Translations under genes and position numbers: made by a program
Notes under the pieces: generated by a model
Told to the model about the DNA's origin: nothing
Database searches by the model: none
The model's input: only the letters and a program-made list of their open reading frames with translations
Shown here: piece after piece, positions 1-8,578 of the stretch
Numbering within the stretch: the stretch's first letter is position 1
Layout: every line of letters begins with the position of its first letter
From: Amycolatopsis jejuensis
GTDB taxonomy: Bacteria; Actinomycetota; Actinomycetes; Mycobacteriales; Pseudonocardiaceae
DNA: 64,000 nt
Direction of reading: 5' to 3'
Assembly: GCF_000717335.1 (NCBI RefSeq)
Contig: NZ_JNYZ01000018.1
Location: 1-64,000 of the forward strand

Positions 1-105
1 CCATTCCTTCCGAGCCACCGTGCGGCAACCAACGATCAGCCACACCCCATCGCCCTGGGCATCCAGGGCACTCGCCCCGAACAACATCAACCTTAGGGAC
101 CAGGG
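1..105. other. Leader upstream of the E1 gene
   Basis: This short non-coding stretch precedes the first gene. The bases just before the ATG carry purine-rich GGGACCAGGG, a plausible ribosome binding site. I see no convincing promoter or operator, and the true upstream context lies outside the window. Confidence 0.4.
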
Positions 106-2136
106 ATGACCGACGTGGTACCTCAGCTCGGCGCGCGTGCTGATCTCGGTGAGGAGGTTCGGCTGGACCTTTATCGCCGGGTGGTGCTGGCGCGGGCGTT
201 CGACGAGCAGGTGCGTCGCGGGTTGTGGGCGGGCAGGTTGCGGTTCAACTACTGGCCGTCGGAGGGGCACGAGGCCATCGCGGCCGGAGCCTGGTCGACG
301 CTCCGGCCGGGGGACCGCGCTGTGGTGACCTACCGCGGTGGTGCGGACGCGATTGCGCTCGGGGTGCCGGTGACTGCGGTCGTCGCCGAGTATCTCGGGC
401 GCGTCGGGGGTACCTCCGGTGGCCGCGGCGGCGCCATGGGGCTGTGCGACCCGGAGCGGAACCTTGCGCTGAGCACCGGCATTGTCGGGGCGGGCGCGCC
501 GATCGCGAACGGTATCGCGCTCGCGGCGACGTTGCGCGGCAGCGACTCCGTGACCGTGGTCAGCTTCGGCGACGGCGCCACGAGCATCGGATTCGTCCAC
601 GAGGCAATGAATCTTGCGGCGCTCTGGAAACTGCCGGTGGTGTTCCTCTGCCAGAACAACCAATTCGGCGAGCACACCCCGATCGGCGAGTACACGCTGA
701 CCAAACGGCTGTCGGACCGGGCGCCCGGCTACGGCATGCCGGGGGTGACCGTGGACGGATTCGATCCGGAAGCTGTTCATCGAGCGGCTGGAGAGGCGGT
801 GGCGCGCGCTCGTGCGGGCGAGGGGCCCACCTTTCTCGAAGCCACCTGCTACCGGCTTCAGGGCCATTCCTTCGGCGCTCCGATGCCGTATGCCGACCCG
901 GATGAGCTGGCCGCCGCGAAAGCGGCGGAACCCGTCGGCGCGTACCGGACCCGGCTGATCGAGGCCGGAGTTTCGGCGGACGCGCTCGGTGTCATCGAGG
1001 CCGAGGTCACGGACCTGGTCGCCACCTCGATCGAGGCGGCCTTGCAGAGTCCGCAGCCGGATCTTGCCGAGCTGGGCAACCATGTGCTGGCCGGGACCAC
1101 TGCCGCCACGCCGGAAAGCCCGGCCGGTCTCGCGGATCCCGGGTTGCCCGACAGTCCGCGGACCAAGACCGGTATGTCGGGCGCGGTGAACGACGCACTG
1201 GCGATCGCCCTCGAAACCGACGCCCGGGTTTTTCTGCTCGGTGAGGACATCGCCGACCCCGCGGGTGGCACGTTCAAGATCACGAAGGGCTTGTCGGACC
1301 GCTTCGGGACCCACCGCGTCCGGGCCACCCCGATCAGCGAGACGGCCATCGTCGGGGCCGCGATCGGCGCGGCCATGCAGGGCTTGCGGCCGGTCGCCGA
1401 GCTGATGTTCGCCGACTTCCTGCCGACCGCCCTCGACCAGATTGCCAACCACGCGGCCAAACTCCGGTCGATGACCGGGGGACAGGCCACCGTCCCGCTC
1501 ACGATCCGGACCCTCGTCGGCAGTGGTACCGGCGCTCAGCACTCGCAGTCCCTCGAAACGCTGGTCGCCCACATTCCGGGTCTGAAGGTCGTCTATCCGT
1601 CGACCGCAGCGGACGCGAAGGGGCTGCTCGCCGCGTGTATCGCCGACGACGATCCTTGCGTGTTCTTCGAGTCGGCAGCGTTGCTGTACAAACCAGGCGA
1701 GGGTGAGGTTCCGCAGGGACCGTACGAGGTTCCGATCGGAACGGCAGCCATTCGCCGCCCGGGCAAGGACGCGACCGTCGTGGCGTATGGCACTGCGGTA
1801 CCGACGGCTCTGCTGGCGGCCGAGGAACTGGCCGGGGAGATCGACGTCGAGGTCATCGACCTGCGTTCGCTGGTCCCGTGGGATTCGCCGCGGGTTTTCG
1901 CGTCGGCTCGCCGGACCGGGCGAGCGGTCGTGACGTACCCGGCCGTGCAGTTCGCCGGTTTCGGCGCTGAGGTGGCCGCCCGGATTTCCGAGGAATGCCA
2001 CGATGCCCTACGCGCTCCCGTGCGCCGGGCCGGTGGCGCGTACACCGCCATCAGCCACGCGCCGAATCTCTCCGCCGCCTTTTATCCGTCGGTGTCGAAA
2101 CTGGTCGAAATACTGCGCTCGGCAATGGCTTTCTGA
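106..2136 (+). CDS. Fused alpha/beta 2-oxoacid dehydrogenase E1 (thiamine-diphosphate dependent)
   Basis: A 676-residue protein carries both E1 subunits of a pyruvate, branched-chain 2-oxoacid or acetoin dehydrogenase type complex in one chain. The alpha part spans about residues 15-330. It has the thiamine-diphosphate motif GDGATS at 155-160, followed by the conserved Asn region LCQNNQ about 25 residues later. The beta part starts near residue 355 (GMSGAVNDALAIALE) and contains GEDIADPAGG and the beta-subunit C-terminal domain. E1 decarboxylates a 2-oxoacid and passes the acyl group to an E2 lipoyl domain. No E2 or E3 lies downstream, so partners are upstream of the window or elsewhere. It leads into two acyl-CoA dehydrogenases 27 bp on, so it may feed acyl-CoA into the same pathway. 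The family call is firm; the substrate is unknown. Confidence 0.9.
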   Translation: MTDVVPQLGARADLGEEVRLDLYRRVVLARAFDEQVRRGLWAGRLRFNYWPSEGHEAIAAGAWSTLRPGDRAVVTYRGGADAIALGVPVTAVVAEYLGRVGGTSGGRGGAMGLCDPERNLALSTGIVGAGAPIANGIALAATLRGSDSVTVVSFGDGATSIGFVHEAMNLAALWKLPVVFLCQNNQFGEHTPIGEYTLTKRLSDRAPGYGMPGVTVDGFDPEAVHRAAGEAVARARAGEGPTFLEATCYRLQGHSFGAPMPYADPDELAAAKAAEPVGAYRTRLIEAGVSADALGVIEAEVTDLVATSIEAALQSPQPDLAELGNHVLAGTTAATPESPAGLADPGLPDSPRTKTGMSGAVNDALAIALETDARVFLLGEDIADPAGGTFKITKGLSDRFGTHRVRATPISETAIVGAAIGAAMQGLRPVAELMFADFLPTALDQIANHAAKLRSMTGGQATVPLTIRTLVGSGTGAQHSQSLETLVAHIPGLKVVYPSTAADAKGLLAACIADDDPCVFFESAALLYKPGEGEVPQGPYEVPIGTAAIRRPGKDATVVAYGTAVPTALLAAEELAGEIDVEVIDLRSLVPWDSPRVFASARRTGRAVVTYPAVQFAGFGAEVAARISEECHDALRAPVRRAGGAYTAISHAPNLSAAFYPSVSKLVEILRSAMAF

Positions 2137-2163
2137 GCACTTTTCCCGAGAGGAGCTGCCCGG

Positions 2164-3159
2164 GTGAACGCCGCTTTGCTGCGCCCCACCGGAACCGACC
2201 GCCTACTGGCCGAGATCGCCGACGCGGTGGCGCACCAGGCCGGCTATGCCCAGCCCGAAGGTTTCGACCAGGTCAAGGGATGGCGCCGCGCGGCGGAGGC
2301 CGGGCTCTGCGGAATGCGGCTGCCCGAACGCTTCGGTGGTGGCGGTTGTTCCGCCGTGGACCTGGTGACGGTGGCGACGAGCCTCGGCACGCACCTGGCC
2401 GTGCTGCCGCTCCTCGGGCACGTGCTTGCCGGTGAGCTGGCGACGCTCGCCGGCGCGACGGCGGAAACCCTTACCGGACTGGCCGATGGCACCCTGCGGC
2501 TCACCGTCGGCTTGTCCGCCGACCTGACCGGGACCGGGGAGGCCGTTGCCTGGGACGCCGCCGGTGCCGACGCCGCTTTGGTTCCGGCCGACGGCAAACT
2601 GGTCGCGCGAGCCGTCGCCGAGCCGTCCGGACGACCCGCCGATCTCACCCGGACGGTGACCCCGCTCGGCCCGGCTGTCGACGTCGGTGACCTCGGGGGT
2701 GAACTCGGCGATCTCCGCCGGTGGACCGCGCTCGCGCTCACCCTGGTGGCCGCGGACACGGTCGGCGCGATGGCCGGAGCACTCGGTGCCGCGGTCGAAT
2801 ACAGCCGCACCCGGGTCCAGTTCGGGGCTCCGATCGGCAGTTTCCAAGCGCTGCAACATCTTTGCGCGGACGCGTACGTCTCGCTGACCGCAGCCCAGGC
2901 ACTGACGTCGCACGCAGCCGAGCAGCTCGATACGGCAGACCCGGCCGCCGCGCTGCTGGCAGCCAGGTCGGCGAATGCGCTCGCCGCGGAGTACGGCCGC
3001 CCGGTTGCCGAGGCGGCGATGCAGGTGTTCGGCGGGATGGGGATCACGTGGGAATTACCCCAGCACGCCTACCTTCGCCGGATCGCGCTCAACCGGAGGG
3101 TGCTGGGCGATGAGCGGTACCAGTACACGAAGATCGCCGAGTCGCGACTGGAGGCCTGA
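2164..3159 (+). CDS. Acyl-CoA dehydrogenase, short (small-subunit type)
   Basis: This 331-residue flavoprotein-family member starts at GTG behind a GAGGAG ribosome site. It contains the C-terminal ACAD fold: TRVQFGAPIGSFQALQHLCAD near residues 216-236 and QVFGGMGITWE near 290-300. It lacks the GGTxE-type tail of the larger paralogues. Length and motifs fit the small subunits of alpha2beta2 ACADs known from steroid catabolism. The downstream gene (2 bp away) is a full-length ACAD and the likely partner. The role is presumably alpha,beta-dehydrogenation of an acyl-CoA thioester with FAD; the substrate is not deducible. Confidence 0.85.
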   Translation: MNAALLRPTGTDRLLAEIADAVAHQAGYAQPEGFDQVKGWRRAAEAGLCGMRLPERFGGGGCSAVDLVTVATSLGTHLAVLPLLGHVLAGELATLAGATAETLTGLADGTLRLTVGLSADLTGTGEAVAWDAAGADAALVPADGKLVARAVAEPSGRPADLTRTVTPLGPAVDVGDLGGELGDLRRWTALALTLVAADTVGAMAGALGAAVEYSRTRVQFGAPIGSFQALQHLCADAYVSLTAAQALTSHAAEQLDTADPAAALLAARSANALAAEYGRPVAEAAMQVFGGMGITWELPQHAYLRRIALNRRVLGDERYQYTKIAESRLEA

Positions 3160-3161
3160 TC

Positions 3162-4274
3162 GTGTCCACCGCCGAGGAAGTCGAAGCATTCCGGGACGAT
3201 CTTCGTACCTGGCTGTCCGCGAATCGCCCGCCACCGGCGCCGCCGAGCCACGACGGCGCGGCGCGGATCGCGCACAGCAAAGCGTGGCATCGTCAGCTGT
3301 CCGCGGGTGGCTGGCTCGGGCTGTCCTGGCCCGCCGAGTACGGCGGACAAGAGCGGCCCCCGGTATTCGAAGCGATTCTGAACGACGAGCTGGGCGCGGC
3401 CGGCGCGCCGCTGCTGACCAGTTTCTCGTACCTGGGGCGGGTCCTTCTCACGAGCGGGACCGAGGAGCAGCAGCGGCGCTACCTCCCGCCGATGCTCGCC
3501 GGGACGGAATTCTGGTGCCAGGGATTCAGCGAGCCGGAAGCGGGATCGGATCTCGCGTCGCTGTCGACGGCCGCCCGGCGCGACGGCGGTGAATGGGTCG
3601 TCAACGGCCGCAAGATCTGGACCAGCCGGGCCCATCACGCGGAGTTCTGCCTGCTGCTCTGCCGGACCGAGCCGGGGTCGGACAGAAACCGCGGACTGTC
3701 CTTCCTGGTCGTTCCGACGTCCGCGCCCGGCGTCACCATCCGCCAGTTCGCGCTCAGCACCGGCGCGGAGGAGTTCGCGGAAGTGTTCTTCGACGACGCC
3801 AGGGTGCCGGTCGGCAATCTGGTCGGCACCGAAGGCGAGGCCTGGCCGGTCGCCATGGCTGCACTGGAGTACGAGCGGGGACCCGGCGACGTCGGGTTCG
3901 TGGGCATCCTCGGGCACGACCTCGCCTTGATGGAACAAGCCGGGGCGGACGTGACCGACTCGTTCGTCCGGGCCCGCATCGGCCGGGCCTACGTCCTCAC
4001 CGAGGCGGTGCGCCGGGTGTGCGCCACGAGCATGGCGGCGCGGCTCGCCGGACAGCCACCCGGACCCGAGATCTCGGTCGACAAGCTGTTCTTCACCAGG
4101 GCGCGGCAGGAGATTTCGCGGGACTTCACCGATCTGGTGCCCGGTGCCCAGGCTGGGTCCGAGGGAAAGGCCCTGCGGGATTACCTGTACTCCCGGGCGG
4201 TATCGGTTTTCGGTGGTACGGAACAGATTCAGCGGAACATCGTGGCGCAGCGGGTGCTCGGGATGCCGAGGTGA
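3162..4274 (+). CDS. Acyl-CoA dehydrogenase, large (pairs with the preceding gene)
   Basis: A 370-residue ACAD with N-terminal, middle and C-terminal domains. Recognisable are QGFSEPEAGSDLASL near residue 125-140 (flavin/substrate region), NGRKIWTS at about 148, and VFGGTEQIQRNI near the C-terminus. The start is GTG with GGAGG eight bases upstream, only 2 bp after the stop of the small ACAD, implying co-translation and heteromer formation. It ends one base from the convergent IclR gene. The Glu that precedes Gly-Thr in medium-chain ACADs is Gly here, as in steroid-type ACADs, where the catalytic base sits elsewhere. Confidence 0.87.
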   Translation: MSTAEEVEAFRDDLRTWLSANRPPPAPPSHDGAARIAHSKAWHRQLSAGGWLGLSWPAEYGGQERPPVFEAILNDELGAAGAPLLTSFSYLGRVLLTSGTEEQQRRYLPPMLAGTEFWCQGFSEPEAGSDLASLSTAARRDGGEWVVNGRKIWTSRAHHAEFCLLLCRTEPGSDRNRGLSFLVVPTSAPGVTIRQFALSTGAEEFAEVFFDDARVPVGNLVGTEGEAWPVAMAALEYERGPGDVGFVGILGHDLALMEQAGADVTDSFVRARIGRAYVLTEAVRRVCATSMAARLAGQPPGPEISVDKLFFTRARQEISRDFTDLVPGAQAGSEGKALRDYLYSRAVSVFGGTEQIQRNIVAQRVLGMPR

Positions 4275-4275
4275 G

Positions 4276-5091
4276 CTACCGGGACGCCTGGCGCGATTCG
4301 TACCGGGCCATCAGCCGGCGGGCCGTGATCTGCAGGGGCGGCACGATGCGGCTGACGCTCATTCTCGACATGTGCGGCAGCACCGACAGCGCGCCGGCGA
4401 GTTCGCGCGCCGCGGTGAGGAGGGGGACGGCGACCGCGCCATAACCGTCGGTGTACTCCTCCCGCATCACCGCATAACCGGCGCGCCGCACCTCGGTGAC
4501 CGTGTCGCGCAAGGTGGCGAAGCTGTCGATCGTCTGCGCGGTGAACCGCCGCAAATCCGACTGCCGAAGGCTTTCCAGCGGCGACGGGCGCGCGTAGGCG
4601 AGGAAAATCTTGCCGCTCGCCGTCGCGTGCAGCGGTGCACGGTGCCGGATCGGGTGGGCGGAATGGGCGTCGCGGGTGCCGATCAGCTTTTCGACGTAGA
4701 GCACCTCGTGGTGGCCGAGAACGCCGAGGAACACCGGCGCCCGGACCGCCTTGAAGAGGGTCGCCATGTACGGCAGTGCGGTCTGCCGCAGCTCCTCGTG
4801 CGCGGGAACCCGCTGTCCGAGCGCGAACAGCCGGGTGCCGAGCTGATAGGCGGTGCCTGCCCGGTCCAGGTACCCGTGTTCGACGAGTTCCGCGACCAGC
4901 CGGTACACCGTCGACTTCGCGAGGCTGGACCGCCGCGCGATGTCCGACAGGGTGAGCTGCTGCTGCTCACCCTCGAAGGTGTCGAAGATCAGGCGGACCT
5001 TGGTCAGCAGGGTTTCCGCGTTGTTCGGGAGCGGGACGACGGCCGTCACTGCCAGCCTCCTGGCTTGCGCCCGGTCCGGACCGGACGACAT
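4276..5091 (-). CDS. IclR-family transcriptional regulator
   Basis: A 271-residue regulator with an N-terminal winged helix (LTLSDIARRSSLAKSTVYRLV, split here only for recognition, about residues 46-67). A C-terminal IclR effector domain follows, with HATASGKIFLAYA and the GYGAVAVPLL region. IclR proteins usually control local aromatic or acyl catabolic genes in response to a pathway intermediate. It lies 27 bp downstream of the minus-strand ACAD (5119-6297) and is probably co-transcribed with it. It is convergent with the E1-ACAD operon. Likely targets are the divergent ACAD promoters at 6298-6431 and perhaps its own unit; no effector can be read from the sequence. Confidence 0.9.
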   Translation of the reverse strand: MSSGPDRAQARRLAVTAVVPLPNNAETLLTKVRLIFDTFEGEQQQLTLSDIARRSSLAKSTVYRLVAELVEHGYLDRAGTAYQLGTRLFALGQRVPAHEELRQTALPYMATLFKAVRAPVFLGVLGHHEVLYVEKLIGTRDAHSAHPIRHRAPLHATASGKIFLAYARPSPLESLRQSDLRRFTAQTIDSFATLRDTVTEVRRAGYAVMREEYTDGYGAVAVPLLTAARELAGALSVLPHMSRMSVSRIVPPLQITARRLMARYESRQASR

Positions 5092-5118
5092 GGTCGGATG
5101 GGACCCGGTCGGATGGGG

Positions 5119-6297
5119 TCATTCCCGCGGCAGGCCCAGCACGCGCTCCGCGAGCACGTTCTTCTGGATCTCGTCGGTGCCGCCACCGATCGAAACCAGG
5201 TGTGCCGACAAGGCCATGAGCTCGACCTCACCGCCGAGCGCCGCGTCCGGTCCGGACAGCAGCCCGGCCGGACCGAGGACGTCGAGATCGACGTCGCGCG
5301 CCCGCCGGGCGAGCGCCGCCGCGGCCAGCTTCGCGACACTCGCCCCGCCGTCGAACGGCGAAGCGCGGAGCCGGGCCATCAACGCCCGGCTGGCTTCGCT
5401 GAGAATGTGCAGCTGCACCACGTTGTCGCGAACAACGTCGTCGGACCATACGTCGTACTGCAACGCGAGCCGCCGCGCGGCCCGCCCACTGCGCGAATAC
5501 ATGCGGGTGGCGGTGGATGCCGCAGTGCGCAGGGCTTCGGCAGCTTCGCCGACCGTGCGGTCCAGCCAACCGCCACGCTGTCCGGCCGGCGGAGCGGGCA
5601 CGGCCGACGGTACGCGGGAACGCTCGGCGGCCAGCGTCGCCTGCGCCACTCGCCAACCGTCGTTCAGCTGCCCGACAAGCCGATCCCCGGGTACGCGCGC
5701 TTCGGTGAGGAATACCTCGTTGAACTCGGTGAGCCCGTTCATCTGCCGCAGCGGCCGGACCTCGACCCCGGGCTGCGCCAAGGGCACCAGCAGATAGCTG
5801 ATCCCGCGATGTTTGGGGGCTTCCGGGTCGGTGCGCGCCAGCAGCATTCCCCAATCCGCTTCGTGGGCAAGGGAACTCCAGACCTTCTGGCCGTTCACCA
5901 CCCAGTCTCCGCCGTCGGGCCGGGCCGACGTCCGGAGACCGGCGAGATCGGAACCCGCACCCGGTTCGCTGAACAACTGGCAGGCCGCGATTTCGCCACG
6001 CGCGATCTGCGGCAGCAGCTCGCGTTGCTGCGCGGGCGAGGCATGCTGCAGCAGTGTCGGGGCCAGCATCGTGACGGCGATCCCGTCGGGCGGCCCGATC
6101 AGCTTGCGGTTCGCCAGTTCGGTGCGGGCCACCCGGGCCATCCGCGGGGATTCCCCACGGCCACCCGCTTCTTCCGGCCACTGCGGGAAAGACCATCCGG
6201 AATCCGCGAGCCGCCGCCACCATTCCCGCACGGTGAGGCCGGCGGACCAGTTCGCATCGAGCCACGCGCGGAACTCTGCTGTCACATCGGCGTCCAT
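5119..6297 (-). CDS. Acyl-CoA dehydrogenase, large
   Basis: A 392-residue ACAD starting at ATG behind GGAGGA. The characteristic segments are CQLFSEPGAGSDLAGL near residue 118-133, VNGQKVWSSLAHEADW, the M-N-G-L-T-E-F-N-E-V-F-L strand, and GGGTDEIQKNVLAERVLGLP at the C-terminus. It is the most likely partner of the small ACAD transcribed divergently at 6432, giving another large/small pair split across a shared promoter region. IclR follows on the same strand. The enzyme should oxidise an acyl-CoA to enoyl-CoA; the substrate is unassigned. Confidence 0.88.
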   Translation of the reverse strand: MDADVTAEFRAWLDANWSAGLTVREWWRRLADSGWSFPQWPEEAGGRGESPRMARVARTELANRKLIGPPDGIAVTMLAPTLLQHASPAQQRELLPQIARGEIAACQLFSEPGAGSDLAGLRTSARPDGGDWVVNGQKVWSSLAHEADWGMLLARTDPEAPKHRGISYLLVPLAQPGVEVRPLRQMNGLTEFNEVFLTEARVPGDRLVGQLNDGWRVAQATLAAERSRVPSAVPAPPAGQRGGWLDRTVGEAAEALRTAASTATRMYSRSGRAARRLALQYDVWSDDVVRDNVVQLHILSEASRALMARLRASPFDGGASVAKLAAAALARRARDVDLDVLGPAGLLSGPDAALGGEVELMALSAHLVSIGGGTDEIQKNVLAERVLGLPRE

Positions 6298-6431
6298 CCA
6301 CGCTCCTCCGCCGGGAATCCGGAAACGCTTGCCCCTCGATACTTACCAGGTACCATCGGGCATACCAAGCCCGGCGGCAATTTCGCTCCGCCCGGCTTCT
6401 CTCAACCCGCCGAACCCCTTCGAGGACAATC
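6298..6431. promoter_or_regulatory. Divergent promoter region between two acyl-CoA dehydrogenases
   Basis: This 134-bp region separates divergent ACAD genes. On the minus strand a candidate promoter is TTGGTA, 17-bp spacer, TAAGTA, reading toward the ACAD at 6297. Overlapping it are three TACCA pentamers (6344, 6351, 6363), with GGTACC inside. These could be part of an IclR operator, but symmetry is weak. The assignment rests on position only. Confidence 0.35.
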
Positions 6432-7538
6432 GTGTCTCTTGACTGTACGCCCGAGCAAGCCGATCTCCGTTCCGCCGTCCGCGATCTGCTCACCGCAGAA
6501 TCGGCGGAGCCGCAGGTCCGTGCTGCGATGGAAAGCGCGGCGGGCTTCGATCCGGCGGTGTGGCGGACGATGGCGGAAATGGGCCTTCCCGGCCTCCTGA
6601 TCGACGAGGCATACGGCGGCGGAGGCGGGAACTTCGGTGACGTCTGTGTCGTTGCCGAGGAAATGGGCCGGGCTTTGCTTTGTGCGCCTTATCTGTCGTC
6701 CGCGGTGGTGGCCACTACGGCTCTCCGGCTGTGCGCGGACGAAGATGTACAAGCGCGCTGGCTGCCGGAACTCGCTGCTGGCCGCCTTCGCGCCACTCTC
6801 GCGACCTCGGCCGTCGCCGCGGCGCCGGATGGTGGCCGGTGGCGGGTCACCGGAGCTGCCGAATATGTCCTCGACGGCCATACCGCGCAGCTGCTCCTGG
6901 TCCCCGGCACCACCGATGCGGGGCTCACCCTGTTCGCTGTGGACAGTAGCGCGGAGGGGGTACGTGCGGCCGCCCGCACCACCCTGGACGCGACGCGCCG
7001 CCTGGCGCATCTCGAGTTCGAGTCGGCGGCCGCGGTGGCGGTCGGCCGGGCCGGATCGGCGAGTGAATTCCTGCCTGCGGTACTGGATTTGTCGCTGGTG
7101 GCGTTGTCGGCCGAGGCTTTGGGCGGGGCACAGCGAGTGCTCGAAATGGCCGTGGAATACGCGAAGGTGCGGGAGCAGTTCGGCAAGCCGATCGGGTCGT
7201 TCCAGGCGATCAAGCACAAGTGCGCGGACATGCTCACCCAAATCGAGCTCAGCCGTTCGCTGACGGTACTGGCCAGGGACGCGGCCGTGGCCGGGCGTGC
7301 CGACCTGCCGATGGCGGCGAGGATGGCCAAGGCCTTCGGCGGCGACACGTTCTTCGCCTGCGCTGCCGAGAACATCCAGGTACACGGGGGAATCGGCTTC
7401 ACCTGGGAACATCCGGCGCACCTGTACTTCCGGCGGGCGAAGTCCACGCAGGTCCTGTTCGGCAGCTCGCGGGAGCTGCGTGCGCAGCTGGCTCGCCTGC
7501 TGGACGAGGAGTCCGCGGCCGGAAGAAGATCGGGTTAA
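6432..7538 (+). CDS. Acyl-CoA dehydrogenase, short (small-subunit type)
   Basis: A 368-residue ACAD from GTG, with CGAGGACAATC upstream as ribosome site. It shows REQFGKPIGSFQAIKHKCAD near residues 238-257 and HGGIGFTWEHPAHLYFRRAK near 325-345, the small-subunit signature seen in four genes of this island. It has no GGTxEI tail. The divergent large ACAD at 5119-6297 is the probable partner. FAD-dependent alpha,beta-desaturation of an acyl-CoA is expected. About 170 bp without a gene follow. Confidence 0.86.
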   Translation: MSLDCTPEQADLRSAVRDLLTAESAEPQVRAAMESAAGFDPAVWRTMAEMGLPGLLIDEAYGGGGGNFGDVCVVAEEMGRALLCAPYLSSAVVATTALRLCADEDVQARWLPELAAGRLRATLATSAVAAAPDGGRWRVTGAAEYVLDGHTAQLLLVPGTTDAGLTLFAVDSSAEGVRAAARTTLDATRRLAHLEFESAAAVAVGRAGSASEFLPAVLDLSLVALSAEALGGAQRVLEMAVEYAKVREQFGKPIGSFQAIKHKCADMLTQIELSRSLTVLARDAAVAGRADLPMAARMAKAFGGDTFFACAAENIQVHGGIGFTWEHPAHLYFRRAKSTQVLFGSSRELRAQLARLLDEESAAGRRSG

Positions 7539-7711
7539 GCCCGGCGTGACAAGGGTTTTGGCGAGATCCGGCACTCGGTAAGACTGCGGGTCGACAACAG
7601 ACTGCCAGTTGGTTTATCCTTCGGGAACGAGAGCGCGCCATGGCCGGGTCCGGTCACGGCTGCGCCGGTCGACCTGCTCTGCTGCCCTTCCGGATGTCAC
7701 TAAGGACGCTC

Positions 7712-8545
7712 ATGGAAGATCTCGATCGATCGCCGGTTCCGGACTATCCCTCGCTCCTGCGGCTCGACGGCCGCACCTTCGTCGTCGTCGGCGCGGGACA
7801 GGGCATGGGACGCCAGACCGCCCACGCACTCGCTTCGGCAGGCGCGCACGTCGCTTGCGCCGACCTCGACAAGGACCGGGCCGGCCACGTGGCGGTTGAG
7901 ATCGCCGGAACGGCCTACCAGGTCGACGCGGCCGATCCGGAGCAGATCGAAGCCATGCTGACCGCGGTCCGCGCGCAGGCCGGCCGGATCCACGGGATCT
8001 GCGACGTCATCGGGATGGCGCGGTGGTCCAAGGTCACCGAGATGCCCGACGAGGACTGGGACTGGTCGTTCGACCTCGTGCTCCGCCATGCGTACCTGCT
8101 GATCAAGATCGGCGGCCGGATGATGGCGGAAGACGGGGGAGGGGCGATCACCTGTGTGTCGTCGATCAGTGGAATCAGCAGCGCGCCTTACCACGGCGCG
8201 TACGGGGCGTACAAAGCCGCGATGATTTCCTTTGTCAGAACGGCATCGGTGGAGCTGGCCCCGGCGAACGTGCGGGTGAACACCATTGCCCCGGGAGCCG
8301 TCGCGACGCCCCGTCTGGCGCGCGATCGCGGTCTCGATGTCGCGTCGATGGCGGACGGCTCGTTGACGAAAATGGCGCAGACCGCGGACATCGGGTCGGC
8401 GATGCTGTACCTGTCGAGCGATCTCGGCAAGCACGTGAACGGGCACACCCTGGTCGTCGACGGCGGCACCATCAACAAGTTCCCGATCCCCCTGGACGGT
8501 GCCGATGCGCGCACGCCGGGGAGTGTCATCGGCTCCCGGGGATGA
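7712..8545 (+). CDS. Short-chain dehydrogenase/reductase (classical SDR)
   Basis: A 277-residue NAD(P)-dependent oxidoreductase. The reading frame is open from 7640, but ATG at 7712 has TAAGGACG at the correct distance and removes an N-terminal extension not typical of the family. GAGQGMGRQ (cofactor-binding Gly-rich turn) lies near residue 30, the catalytic Tyr-Lys in YGAYKAAM near 167, with the Ser in SSISGISSAPYHG before it. APGAVATPR follows. It likely oxidises a secondary alcohol or 3-hydroxyacyl intermediate of the island. A second, different SDR follows 33 bp downstream. Confidence 0.85.
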   Translation: MEDLDRSPVPDYPSLLRLDGRTFVVVGAGQGMGRQTAHALASAGAHVACADLDKDRAGHVAVEIAGTAYQVDAADPEQIEAMLTAVRAQAGRIHGICDVIGMARWSKVTEMPDEDWDWSFDLVLRHAYLLIKIGGRMMAEDGGGAITCVSSISGISSAPYHGAYGAYKAAMISFVRTASVELAPANVRVNTIAPGAVATPRLARDRGLDVASMADGSLTKMAQTADIGSAMLYLSSDLGKHVNGHTLVVDGGTINKFPIPLDGADARTPGSVIGSRG

Positions 8546-8578
8546 ACCAAGTGCGGTAACGAAAGGACGGTCGACGAC

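Noticed and set aside
4144..6600. 818-aa plus-strand open frame
   Set aside because: It lies opposite the IclR and ACAD genes, has a low-complexity Arg/Gly/Pro composition and no family motif; it is a GC-rich shadow.
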